The notes: generated from the letters alone by a model not told the origin. A stretch of DNA of 11,292 bases from an uncultured Bacilli bacterium (GCA_910585915.1 CAJUGF010000043.1:1-11292); one strand, 5' to 3'. Shown: positions 1 through 7,419, numbered from the stretch's first letter. Numbers and translations are program-made.

Positions 1-1629
1 GATCCTGATAGTGATGCACAGTATGGAGGGCTTACTTGGAGAGAAATAGAATCTAAGATTGCGGAGGATTCTGCTAATTTCAGTTTGATTTTAAATTTGA
101 CAGATGCCATTGCAGATGGGGAGGTAACTTATCGTTGGGTTTTTTCAACAGCTGTTGGACTTTTTCTAATTTATGTTATTGTTAATTTTTGTCTTGATCT
201 GGCGGTTCGTTCAGTACGTCTTGCATTTTTGCAATTGATGGCTCCAATTCCAATTTTAATGCGAGTGTTGCCAACTAAGAATGATGTATTTAAAAATTGG
301 CTTAAAAAAACAACTTCTTGTTTTACTGAAGTGTTTGTTCGTGTATTTATTATGTATATGGCCGTTTATTTTATTTCTAATTTAGATATTAATTGGGCAA
401 GTTGGGGAGCAAATGGTCTTACAGCTGCTGTTGCTAATGTATTAGTTATTATGGGAATTTTAATGTTTGTGAAAGAATTTCCAAAGTTGCTTTCTGATAT
501 TACAGGAATTGATTCTGGAAATATTAAACTTGGTATTAAAGATTTTATGGGAAAACTTGGAGCAGGTGGTGTATTTGCGGCAGGTGGAATTGCTGGGGCT
601 GGTATTACAGCAATGACCCGAAATGCTCTTCATGCTAAGCAAAATATGGATAAAGCTACTGGCTTTAAAGGAAAAGCAGCTGCTTTTGGTCGAGGGTTGA
701 CGTCTGTTTTGGCTGGTAGTGTTTCTGGTGCGGTTCGTGGAGGAATGGCAGGATATAATGCTAAGAATTTTTCTGATACTGTGAAAGCTGCTGGAAAAGG
801 TGCTAAGGGTGCTACGGATGCTCGTGATCGTAGAGAAGCTTATCGAGCTGCTCATGGAAATTCTTTTGGTGGAGTTGCCAGTGGCCATATTACAGATATG
901 TGGAAAGGTGCTAAAGAATGGGCTCAAGGTGGATTTGAAGCGGAAGAAGCAAAAATTAAAATGTATGATGAGTTATTAAAACGTAAAGATAAAGCAAAAG
1001 CAGAAGCAGAAGCTTTAATGAATCGCAATCCCACTAATGCAAAAATGGTAGCACATGATACAGTTCAGTATAACGGAGTTTCCGAAGAAAGTATCAATCA
1101 ATTTACAAATATGTTTAATGGTCAAAGTCTTGGTACAATTAAGCAACAGATTGAAAAGATGAAAAAAGATGGTGTTGCAAGAGAAAATTTTATGCATACT
1201 GATGCAACTACTGGAGAGAAAGTATTTGATGAAGAAGCATATAATGCAGCAAGTTTAAAACGTAGTGCATTGATGAATGATATGGATGCTATGTATAAAC
1301 AGTTAGAAAAAGCAACTATTATGAAACTTCAAAATGCTGCTTTTGATCAAAATTTAGCGTCAAGTATGGGTATCAATGATCCTAATAAATTTTCAGGAAT
1401 TAGAACTGAAATCCAACAAATTCGAGATTATATAAGTGAACAAGGCGGAGTTAGTGGTCCAGGAATTGATCGTCAAATATCAGATTCTGATATTGGTAAA
1501 TCAATGGACGATTTTATGACGGATGTTCAAAATGTACGAAATGCCAATGCACGTGATTTGGAACGTAAAAAACGTGATCGTGAAGCTCGTCAAAGAAATC
1601 GAGGAGGTTCTGGAGGGGGAAATAGCTAG
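1..1629 (+). CDS. VirB6/TrbL-like T4SS polytopic membrane protein (5' partial)
   Basis: The reading frame is open from the first base (D-P-D-S-D-A-Q-Y...), so the start lies upstream and the TTG at 85 is not the real start. 542 residues are visible. Counting from the first visible codon, hydrophobic segments lie at about 46-66, 74-91, 111-128 and 139-158. A Gly/Ala-rich stretch (about 183-250) follows, then a long hydrophilic, partly coiled-coil C-terminal half ending in a basic and Gly-rich tail (RKKRDREARQRNRGG). This pattern, together with a PrgI gene and VirB4 directly downstream, is that of the TrbL/VirB6-like channel proteins of Gram-positive conjugation systems and of the Mbov_0396-type proteins of Mycoplasma ICEs. 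The likely role is the inner-membrane channel or scaffold of the T4SS. The family call rests on topology and context more than on motifs. The next gene starts 21 bases downstream, so the two are probably cotranscribed. Confidence 0.75.
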   Translation, partial: DPDSDAQYGGLTWREIESKIAEDSANFSLILNLTDAIADGEVTYRWVFSTAVGLFLIYVIVNFCLDLAVRSVRLAFLQLMAPIPILMRVLPTKNDVFKNWLKKTTSCFTEVFVRVFIMYMAVYFISNLDINWASWGANGLTAAVANVLVIMGILMFVKEFPKLLSDITGIDSGNIKLGIKDFMGKLGAGGVFAAGGIAGAGITAMTRNALHAKQNMDKATGFKGKAAAFGRGLTSVLAGSVSGAVRGGMAGYNAKNFSDTVKAAGKGAKGATDARDRREAYRAAHGNSFGGVASGHITDMWKGAKEWAQGGFEAEEAKIKMYDELLKRKDKAKAEAEALMNRNPTNAKMVAHDTVQYNGVSEESINQFTNMFNGQSLGTIKQQIEKMKKDGVARENFMHTDATTGEKVFDEEAYNAASLKRSALMNDMDAMYKQLEKATIMKLQNAAFDQNLASSMGINDPNKFSGIRTEIQQIRDYISEQGGVSGPGIDRQISDSDIGKSMDDFMTDVQNVRNANARDLERKKRDREARQRNRGGSGGGNS

Positions 1630-1636
1630 AATGAAT

Positions 1637-1643
1637 AAAGGAG
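1637..1643 (+). promoter_or_regulatory. Ribosome binding site of the PrgI-like gene
   Basis: AAAGGAG lies seven bases before the ATG at 1651. It is a strong Shine-Dalgarno site and fixes the start of the PrgI-like gene. Confidence 0.8.
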
Positions 1644-1650
1644 TGATACT

Positions 1651-1959
1651 ATGAATCAATATTTAATACCAGCGAATACAAAAAAATCAAAATTAATTTT
1701 AGGTTTTTTTACACCAATTGATTTAGCTGTATTTGGAGTTGGTTGTACAATTACGATAATGCTTTTGTTTGTGTTTCAATCGATGTCGTTTCAAGTTGCA
1801 CTTTTGGTGCTTCTTCCAGCGGTCATTGGAGCATTTCTAGTAGCACCTGTGCCAAATTATCATAATGTTATGCAACTTCTTACAAATATTATTCTGTTTA
1901 TTCTAAATAGGAAGCGATATTATTGGAAAGGCTGGTGTATGTACGATGGCAAAAAATAA
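1651..1959 (+). CDS. PrgI/VirB3-like T4SS membrane protein
   Basis: A small 102-residue protein with two membrane helices at about 25-42 and 48-65. The conserved PrgI-family block V-P-N-Y-H-N-V lies at about 67-73, and the typical ending is N-R-K-R-Y-Y-W-K-G-W at about 86-95. PrgI-family proteins correspond to VirB3 of Gram-negative systems. They sit in the membrane and are thought to partner the VirB4 ATPase; in some systems the two are fused. Here the end of this gene overlaps the start of the VirB4 N-terminal gene by 14 bases, which suggests coupled translation and a fixed ratio. A strong ribosome binding site supports the start. I am confident of the family; the molecular function is inferred from VirB3. 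Confidence 0.9.
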   Translation: MNQYLIPANTKKSKLILGFFTPIDLAVFGVGCTITIMLLFVFQSMSFQVALLVLLPAVIGAFLVAPVPNYHNVMQLLTNIILFILNRKRYYWKGWCMYDGKK

Positions 1960-2512
1960 GACACAAGATATAAGTTCTAAGTGGACAGAAGATTGGATTC
2001 CAATTCGTCAAATCATGAATGGGATGATTCAATTAGATAATGGGGAATATGTCACAGGTATCAAGATTGCTCCGCGTAATATTTTTATTATGGATCAAGG
2101 AGAGAGAGAGAATATTATTTATAATCTTCGGAATTTTTATAATTCAATTGATTATGAGTTTTGGTTGGTAGTAGCTGATCGTCCTGTTGATATTAATGTT
2201 TATTTATCACAATTACAGATTCTTTTTAATAAAGCACAAACAAATGTAAGTCGTAAATTGATACAAGAAGATATTAATAAGGCTAATATGTTTATGAGTG
2301 CGCAGTATAATGTAGTTGATACAGAGTATTATATTTTATTTAAAGAAAAGAAAATGGAGATTATTCAAAAACGTATTAATAATCTTATTAGTAATTTGGC
2401 TTTGTGTGGACTCAATTCTGCTCAAACTTCTAATAATGATTTGCGTGTCGTCATTGATAATTTCTTTAATGGGGGAGCTGCAAGTACATTTAGTGGGATG
2501 GTGAGTCCATAA
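1946..2512 (+). CDS. virB4 (N-terminal part): VirB4-like T4SS ATPase, separate N-terminal domain
   Basis: A 188-residue protein matching the N-terminal (CagE/TrbE/VirB4) domain only. It has an early W-I-P-I-R-Q-I block (about 17-23), the mixed alpha/beta stretch typical of the VirB4 N-domain, and an ending like D-L-R-V-V-I-D-N-F-F, which in full VirB4/TraE proteins precedes the second half of the N-domain. It has no P-loop; the ATPase part is encoded by the next gene, and 188 + 595 = 783 residues equals a normal VirB4 length. The stop TAA shares its last base with the ATG of the next gene (TAATG). The frame is separated from the next by a -1 shift and ends at a true stop. This could be natural gene fission or a recent nonsense/frameshift event. 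No sequence appears to be missing at the break. The ATG lies inside the PrgI-like gene and has only a weak Shine-Dalgarno site. Confidence 0.82.
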   Translation: MAKNKTQDISSKWTEDWIPIRQIMNGMIQLDNGEYVTGIKIAPRNIFIMDQGERENIIYNLRNFYNSIDYEFWLVVADRPVDINVYLSQLQILFNKAQTNVSRKLIQEDINKANMFMSAQYNVVDTEYYILFKEKKMEIIQKRINNLISNLALCGLNSAQTSNNDLRVVIDNFFNGGAASTFSGMVSP

Positions 2513-4299
2513 TGAATATTAAAGCACAATTAGCCCCTAAGGGGATTGAATTCAAACCAATGGATTTTATGATGAGTGGAAAGTACTGTACGATTTTAAC
2601 TATTGTTAGTTATCCAAAATTTATTCAAACTGGATATTTAGCTAATTTAACGAATACAATGACAGGAGTTAAGATTGTTGCTAAACATATTCCTATTGAG
2701 TTATCGACGTTACAAAGTATGATTAATAAAGAGATTGCTGATTTAAAAGCACGTTATCAATCAGAGAATGATAAAACGATTCAAGAAAGAATTCGTCAAG
2801 ATTATGAATCATTGGAGCAATTTATTCAAATGCTTGTTGCTACTCAAGCACGCATTTTTGATTTTCAAATGCATGTTATGATAGCAGCAGATACAAAAGA
2901 TGAACTGGATCTTAAGAAAATCCAGGTTCGTAATTATTTGGATGCTCTTGGAATGAGGGGAATCCCTTTAATGTTTGAACAAGAAAAAGTTATTAAATCG
3001 ATGATTCCTATTTTTCCAAAACAAGATATTGAGGATCGGGTTGGAACACCGATTCCTTCTGTAACGATTGCGGCAATGTATCCTTTTATTTTTGATAGTA
3101 TTAAGGATCCTGGTAATAGCTCTTTGTTTGGAGTTGATGCCTCTGGAGGCGTAATTTTATTTAACCAATTTTTGTATCAAATTAAAAAGGAGAGTAATCG
3201 AAATAATGCTAATATTATTATTTTGGGAACTAGTGGTAGTGGTAAGTCAACTGCAGCAAAATTATTACTCCGTAATCATTTAAGAAATGAATATAAGGTA
3301 GTTTGTATTGATCCTGAAGGTGAACTTGAAGAGATGGCAAAAGGAATGGGTGGAGATTTTTTAGACCTTGGTAAGGGTGGAGAATTTGGAATGATTAACC
3401 CATTAGAAATTGTTATTGATGCTGATCCTAGCGAAATAGCAGAAGGTCTTGGATATACAATTTTGACGAGAACTTTACAAAATTTGAAAGCGTTTATGAA
3501 ATATTATTCTCCTAGTATTGAAGAAGATGTACTTACAATGTTTACAGAAGTTGTACAAGATACTTATAAACGTTATAAAATCGATTTTGACACTGATTAT
3601 ACACAATTTACAAGTGCTGATTATCCAACGTTTGATGATGTATACGCAACGATCAAGGGTAGACTTCTTTCTATGACTGAGAAAACACATGAACGTGATG
3701 TAATGGAACGATTGGAATTAAAGATTCGTCCGCTTGTCAAAGAATTACGTTATTATTTTACAGGGCATACGACTTTACAAATTGATAGCGATTTTATTGT
3801 TTTTAATATTCGTGAACTTATGAATTCTGATGATAATATTAAAAATGCTTTATTTTTTAACATTTTAAAATATGCATGGGGCCTTTGTTTGGATCCTAGT
3901 GTTAACACTGTTTTATGTGTTGATGAAGCACATGTTCTTTTAGCAACAAGAAATGAGTTGGGGGCAGAATTCTTAGCACAAATTCAAAGAAGAAGTCGAA
4001 AATACAATACAGGTACAATTATTATTACTCAGCAACCAACAGATTTTGCAGCTCCAAATGTTATTACACATGGAAAAGCAATTTTTGATAATGCTGCTTA
4101 TTATATGGTGATGAACTTAAAGAAACAAGCCGTTGATGATTTATCTCGCTTGATTGATTTGAATGATAGTGAGAAAGATATGATTAAATATTATAATCAA
4201 GGAGAAGCGTTGTTTGTTTGTGGTAATCGAAGAATGCAAATACGAGTTATTGTAACTCAAGAAGAGCTAGATTCTTTTGGTTCAGGTGGCGGATTGTAG
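2512..4299 (+). CDS. virB4 (C-terminal part): VirB4-like T4SS ATPase, ATPase-containing C-terminal part
   Basis: A 595-residue protein that continues VirB4. Residues 1-200 are the rest of the N-terminal domain, with a coiled region near 80-115. A Walker A motif, GTSGSGKS, is at 239-246 with the I-D-P-E-G-E strand after it (about 268-273, a VirB4 hallmark). The Walker B motif V-L-C-V-D-E-A-H has D471 and E472. The Q-R-R-S-R-K-Y block and the T-Q-Q-P sensor region follow. All ATPase motifs are intact, so the protein should hydrolyse ATP to drive T4SS assembly or transport at the inner face of the membrane, probably as a hexamer together with the PrgI-like protein. Translation probably depends on termination-reinitiation at TAATG, since only a weak GGTGAG precedes the ATG. 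It ends the first gene block; the next gene starts 183 bases downstream behind its own promoter. Confidence 0.92.
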   Translation: MNIKAQLAPKGIEFKPMDFMMSGKYCTILTIVSYPKFIQTGYLANLTNTMTGVKIVAKHIPIELSTLQSMINKEIADLKARYQSENDKTIQERIRQDYESLEQFIQMLVATQARIFDFQMHVMIAADTKDELDLKKIQVRNYLDALGMRGIPLMFEQEKVIKSMIPIFPKQDIEDRVGTPIPSVTIAAMYPFIFDSIKDPGNSSLFGVDASGGVILFNQFLYQIKKESNRNNANIIILGTSGSGKSTAAKLLLRNHLRNEYKVVCIDPEGELEEMAKGMGGDFLDLGKGGEFGMINPLEIVIDADPSEIAEGLGYTILTRTLQNLKAFMKYYSPSIEEDVLTMFTEVVQDTYKRYKIDFDTDYTQFTSADYPTFDDVYATIKGRLLSMTEKTHERDVMERLELKIRPLVKELRYYFTGHTTLQIDSDFIVFNIRELMNSDDNIKNALFFNILKYAWGLCLDPSVNTVLCVDEAHVLLATRNELGAEFLAQIQRRSRKYNTGTIIITQQPTDFAAPNVITHGKAIFDNAAYYMVMNLKKQAVDDLSRLIDLNDSEKDMIKYYNQGEALFVCGNRRMQIRVIVTQEELDSFGSGGGL

Positions 4300-4393
4300 T
4301 TAGTGAAAAAAGTTTCTTTTTAAGGTAAGACTATTTAAATTTTTTAATTGAATTTAAAGATAAACAGAAATTTTTAAGAAAGAGTAAATCATT

Positions 4394-4425
4394 AAGAAAA
4401 TAGATTATTTATCTAAGATTTTCTT
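4394..4425. repeat. Imperfect hairpin in the gap before the wall-enzyme gene
   Basis: AAGAAAA (4394-4400) pairs with TTTTCTT (4419-4425), and the inner arms TAGAT (4401-4405) and ATCTA (4411-4415) also pair, leaving a three-base bulge and a five-base loop. A T-run follows only after about 15 bases, at 4441-4449, so this is a poor intrinsic terminator. It could be a weak terminator of the VirB4 operon or an operator-like element just upstream of the promoter. Nothing else was found in the 4300-4440 gap. Confidence 0.35.
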
Positions 4426-4448
4426 TGGTAGTTATTCTTCTTTTTTTT

Positions 4449-4457
4449 TGGTATAAT
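4449..4457 (+). promoter_or_regulatory. Extended -10 promoter of the wall-enzyme/lipoprotein operon
   Basis: TGGTATAAT is a perfect extended -10 element (TG-N-TATAAT; -10 at 4452-4457) directly after a run of nine T. No good -35 is seen: the hexamer at 17-base spacing is TAGTTA, at 4429-4434. Transcription would start near 4464, giving a leader of about 20 bases with the ribosome binding site AGGTGG (4469-4474). Confidence 0.7.
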
Positions 4458-4468
4458 TTTTATAAGTT

Positions 4469-4474
4469 AGGTGG
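4469..4474 (+). promoter_or_regulatory. Ribosome binding site deciding a TTG start
   Basis: AGGTGG, within TTAGGTGGTGATAC, lies eight bases before the TTG at 4483. The in-frame GTG codons at 4471 and 4474 overlap this site, so they cannot be its start codon; TTG at 4483 is preferred. Confidence 0.65.
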
Positions 4475-4482
4475 TGATACTC

Positions 4483-6666
4483 TTGGAAGATTTTGAAGAA
4501 GAACTATTAGATCAAGATGCAGAAGAGTTAGAGCCATCGGTTGACGAAGAATCTCTTGAAGAAGTGGAAAATATTCCAAATGAATTTGCACCAACTGCAA
4601 TTGATATTCCTGATAAAAATCCAATATCTATGAAATCTCCTGGTCAAGCAAAAGGCTTATTGGATAAAATTGCTTTAAAAAAATTGAAATTAATAAAAAT
4701 TAAGCTTGCTATTGGTGCAGGAATCATATTTTTATTTCTTTTGTTTCTTAATATTATGATTTCTAAAGAAGTTGAAGTAAAATATGATTATATTGTTCCA
4801 ACTTGTTCCCAAATTTCTGTTCATTTTTTGCATCGTTCTGAGGCTGATTTAAATTTAGAATTAGAAAATTATGTAGAAAGCATGGTTTATTCTTTGACCA
4901 AGAATATTCGTAATCCTAAAAGAGTACTTTATCAAACAGTTGCGGTTGCAGTACGAACGAATGCTCAAAAGCTTCCTAGTTGTACTTTAAATGTTTCTGA
5001 TGAAGTTGATTCCTATTATACATTTGAAGTATTGACTTCTGATAATGATCGGTATGCAGAAATATCTCAAGCAGTTGAATATGTTGGGGGCCTTGTTATG
5101 GTTTTAAACCAACAAATTATGGATGTTGATTTTGATTCTTTTTGTTATCGAACAAAAGATGAAGAAACTTATACAATCTATAATCCTTATACTGGTCCTA
5201 TTGTTCCAACGGAGTGGGTTATGGAAGAAGTTAACAATGAATATTACCGAGATTGTCCATGTGATCCGTCTGCTCGAAGAAGTCAATATCAAGCAAATAC
5301 GTGTTGGGTACCAGAACGGTTTCCTTCAAAAGAAGATCAAGAAAAGGGAATTGTCTATTATTTGTATGTTGATGGTGGTGGATCTGGGAAAGGTTTGAGT
5401 GTATATACAGCACATTATTTACATTCTGTTCGTGGTTACCATGATGAGGATATTTTACGATATTTTTATCCTGAAAAATGGGAATATTATACTGTAGATG
5501 TTGATAAAGCAAAAGAGCTTGATGAATCAGGATCTTTATCTTGTTCTTATATTGATTTTGGCTCTACACCATTAAGTCGTGATGAATTTATTTCTTTAGC
5601 TCAGAGTTATTTGAGTGGTAAAAGCAGTCAAACTGCTCAATTGTTTCGAGAAAATGCTGGATTAATTTATGATTTAGGTGGAGAAATAGGAGCTAATCCA
5701 GAAATGGTTTATATTGTGGCAGAGAAAGAACAAGGATGGAATGATAATTCTTTTACCCTACGATGTAATAATTTTTATGGTATGGGTGTTAGTAATGGTA
5801 CGAGTTCTGGACGTTGTTATACTAGTTTTGAAGATGGAGTAAGAGGAATGCTTACTTATGTTAAAGGTAAAGGTAATTTGGATAGTTTTACCAAAGTGTA
5901 TTCTTATTTAGGAACTTATTTAGCAAATCCTGGGAGTGCAGGTGATGGAGGATGTTATTATTTAAAATTACCAGATATTTATGGACCAAATTATTCTCGT
6001 TGTAATTCTGGTTATTCGTGTTCTAGTAGTAATGGTGGGGCAGGTTGTGTTTTAACGACTGAAGCTGAGAAGCAAGCATATATTGATTGGCAAGCTTCGA
6101 AAATTTTGAAAATTCGTTCTAATATTTTTAATATTAGTGCTGAAGATTGTAGTGTGTCTGATTCTTTTGGAGCTAGTGTAGCTTTAGGAGATGCTGGAAG
6201 TGTAGGTTCTAGTGAACGAATGAAGTGGTTGTTTCCAAATGGTGTACCTAAAACGAAGGGGGAAGCTGAGGCTTATTTGACAACAATTTCTGTACCAATC
6301 GTTAATACTGAAGGTGGAAGAAGTAGTATTTCACTCACAGTTCATAAAAAATTAGCAAAAGAGATTGAAGCTATTTTTGAAGAAATGGCAAGTATTGGAT
6401 TTCCTGTTCATTCTGCTAGTGGATATAGTTATCGTGAGATGGCAAGTGGAACTGGAAGTTTATCGCATCATAGTTATGGAGTAGCTATTGATATTAATGC
6501 TTCTGAGAATCCAGCGGTTTATCAGAGTGGTAGTGTTAATAAATCGAGTCCATATTATATAAATAGTAGAGTGGTTGCTATTTGGAAAAAACATGGCTTC
6601 TATTGGGGTGGAGATTGGAATAGTAATTACTATGATCCAATGCATTTTACTTATACAAATCATTAG
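4483..6666 (+). CDS. Membrane-anchored multidomain wall remodelling enzyme of the T4SS (SpoIID-like + lysozyme-like + M15 peptidase)
   Basis: 727 residues from TTG. A very acidic cytoplasmic N-terminus (17 Asp/Glu in the first 35 residues) is followed by one membrane helix at about 75-95; the rest faces outwards. Residues about 105-340 resemble SpoIID: L-E-N-Y-V at 127-131, Q-T-V-A-V-A-V-R-T at 151-159, and the G-Y-H-D-E-D-I-L-R-Y-F-Y-P end at 318-330. The catalytic Glu position of SpoIID appears to be Leu. Residues about 367-500 look like a glucosaminidase/lysozyme (GH73-like) domain, with candidate acid E414 or E416 in A-E-K-E-Q-G-W and the N-N-F-Y-G-M-G block. Residues about 600-727 are an M15 (VanY/CwlK-like) peptidase with S-H-H-S-Y-G-V-A-I-D (zinc ligands H663, D670), W-G-G-D-W (D711) and D-P-M-H-F (H721). 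It should cut both glycan strands and peptide stems, giving the T4SS a passage through the wall (VirB1 role). Fourteen cysteines lie outside the membrane and none inside. The M15 call is firm, the lysozyme call good, and the SpoIID call is by eye. Confidence 0.88.
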   Translation: MEDFEEELLDQDAEELEPSVDEESLEEVENIPNEFAPTAIDIPDKNPISMKSPGQAKGLLDKIALKKLKLIKIKLAIGAGIIFLFLLFLNIMISKEVEVKYDYIVPTCSQISVHFLHRSEADLNLELENYVESMVYSLTKNIRNPKRVLYQTVAVAVRTNAQKLPSCTLNVSDEVDSYYTFEVLTSDNDRYAEISQAVEYVGGLVMVLNQQIMDVDFDSFCYRTKDEETYTIYNPYTGPIVPTEWVMEEVNNEYYRDCPCDPSARRSQYQANTCWVPERFPSKEDQEKGIVYYLYVDGGGSGKGLSVYTAHYLHSVRGYHDEDILRYFYPEKWEYYTVDVDKAKELDESGSLSCSYIDFGSTPLSRDEFISLAQSYLSGKSSQTAQLFRENAGLIYDLGGEIGANPEMVYIVAEKEQGWNDNSFTLRCNNFYGMGVSNGTSSGRCYTSFEDGVRGMLTYVKGKGNLDSFTKVYSYLGTYLANPGSAGDGGCYYLKLPDIYGPNYSRCNSGYSCSSSNGGAGCVLTTEAEKQAYIDWQASKILKIRSNIFNISAEDCSVSDSFGASVALGDAGSVGSSERMKWLFPNGVPKTKGEAEAYLTTISVPIVNTEGGRSSISLTVHKKLAKEIEAIFEEMASIGFPVHSASGYSYREMASGTGSLSHHSYGVAIDINASENPAVYQSGSVNKSSPYYINSRVVAIWKKHGFYWGGDWNSNYYDPMHFTYTNH

Positions 6667-6674
6667 TAAGGAGG
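6667..6674 (+). promoter_or_regulatory. Ribosome binding site of the lipoprotein gene
   Basis: TAAGGAGG lies seven bases before the GTG at 6682. It is a near-perfect Shine-Dalgarno site and fixes the GTG start. Confidence 0.8.
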
Positions 6675-6681
6675 TTTTTTT

Positions 6682-7371
6682 GTGAAGATTCTTATTCTTA
6701 TTCTTATTTCCTTTTTGATTTCTGGGTGTAGTGTAGATTATCATTTGACGATTTCTGGAGATCAAATAAAAGAAGAAATTCAACTAAAGTCAGAAAGTTT
6801 GAATGATAGCAAACAGATTCAAGAGAATTCGTGGCCAGTTAAAGTTTTTTATGATGATGCTGATTTGGGAGAAAATCCAGAGAAAATGGATGGAGTTACT
6901 TATTATGTTGATGATTTATTTTTAGAAAATAATTATTATTATCGAAATTTAAGTTATACTTTTAAAGTAAGAGAGTTTTCTCGTGTGAATTCGATTCAAT
7001 CTTGTTATGATCATTTTTATGTAACAGAAGATCGTAATAATGATACAATTACGCTTTCTACGAGTGCAGAGTTTCTTTGCATGCAGGATTTTCCAGATTT
7101 ATCAGCGGTTCATGTGTTTATAGAATCTGAAAATCCTGTGGTATCACATAATGCGATGCAAGTTCATAATAATATTTATGAGTGGGTAATAGAAAGAGAG
7201 AATGTGGAAGCGAGTGGAATTATCTTTACTTATCATAAAGAAAAAGGGGCAATGGATCAGGAGGAAGTGGATCTTGGATCTCGTATTTTACTAGCAATCT
7301 TATTACTCATTTCGTTTCTTTGTTTTGTAGTTTTTATTATTTTCTATAATGTAAAAAAGTCAAGGCATTAA
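6682..7371 (+). CDS. Lipoprotein with second C-terminal membrane anchor, unknown function
   Basis: A 229-residue protein. The short signal peptide ends in a lipobox I-S-G-C with the lipidated Cys at 16. Residues about 17-195 form a hydrophilic, probably beta-rich outer domain with two cysteines, C108 and C133, that could form a disulfide. A membrane helix at about 202-224 and a basic tail (KKSRH) close the protein. A lipid at one end and a helix at the other would hold the domain flat on the outer face of the membrane. The layout recalls LppM/DUF3153 lipoproteins, but I see no firm motif and do not assign it. It starts 15 bases after the wall-enzyme gene, is surely cotranscribed with it, and precedes VirD4, so a structural or assembly role in the T4SS is inferred. 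GTG start with an excellent ribosome binding site. Confidence 0.8.
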   Translation: MKILILILISFLISGCSVDYHLTISGDQIKEEIQLKSESLNDSKQIQENSWPVKVFYDDADLGENPEKMDGVTYYVDDLFLENNYYYRNLSYTFKVREFSRVNSIQSCYDHFYVTEDRNNDTITLSTSAEFLCMQDFPDLSAVHVFIESENPVVSHNAMQVHNNIYEWVIERENVEASGIIFTYHKEKGAMDQEEVDLGSRILLAILLLISFLCFVVFIIFYNVKKSRH

Positions 7372-7378
7372 TCAAATG

Positions 7379-7407
7379 AATATCAAATATTTGGTATTCT
7401 TTTTTTT
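7379..7407 (+). terminator. Intrinsic terminator after the lipoprotein gene
   Basis: AATATCAA (7379-7386) pairs with TTGGTATT (7391-7398) through one G-U pair, around an ATAT loop, followed by CTTTTTTTT (7399-7407). The stem is AT-rich but the U-run is good. It separates the wall-enzyme operon from the coupling-protein gene. Confidence 0.6.
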
Positions 7408-7419
7408 GTTTTGATGTAG

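Noticed and set aside
85..87. TTG at 85 as the start of the VirB6-like gene
   Set aside because: The frame is open to base 1 with normal protein sequence, and there is no Shine-Dalgarno site at a suitable distance.
460..927. Minus-strand open frame of 155 codons inside the VirB6-like gene
   Set aside because: Ser/Thr/Ile-rich translation typical of the antisense of an AT-rich gene, no ribosome binding site, and fully inside a well supported gene. The same holds for the other minus-strand frames at 1015, 3475, 5104, 5231, 6460 and 8777.
2316..2504. Plus-strand frame of 62 codons within the VirB4 N-terminal gene
   Set aside because: Alternate-frame reading of coding sequence with no ribosome binding site or recognisable domain. 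The frame at 5123-5398 inside the wall enzyme is rejected for the same reason.
2480..2530. Programmed -1 frameshift joining the two VirB4 parts
   Set aside because: No slippery heptamer or following stem is visible, while TAATG gives a simple termination-reinitiation junction.
4307..4321. AAAAAG-TTT-CTTTTT hairpin after VirB4 as a terminator
   Set aside because: The stem has a single G-C pair and no separate T-run follows, so it cannot be told apart from chance in AT-rich DNA.
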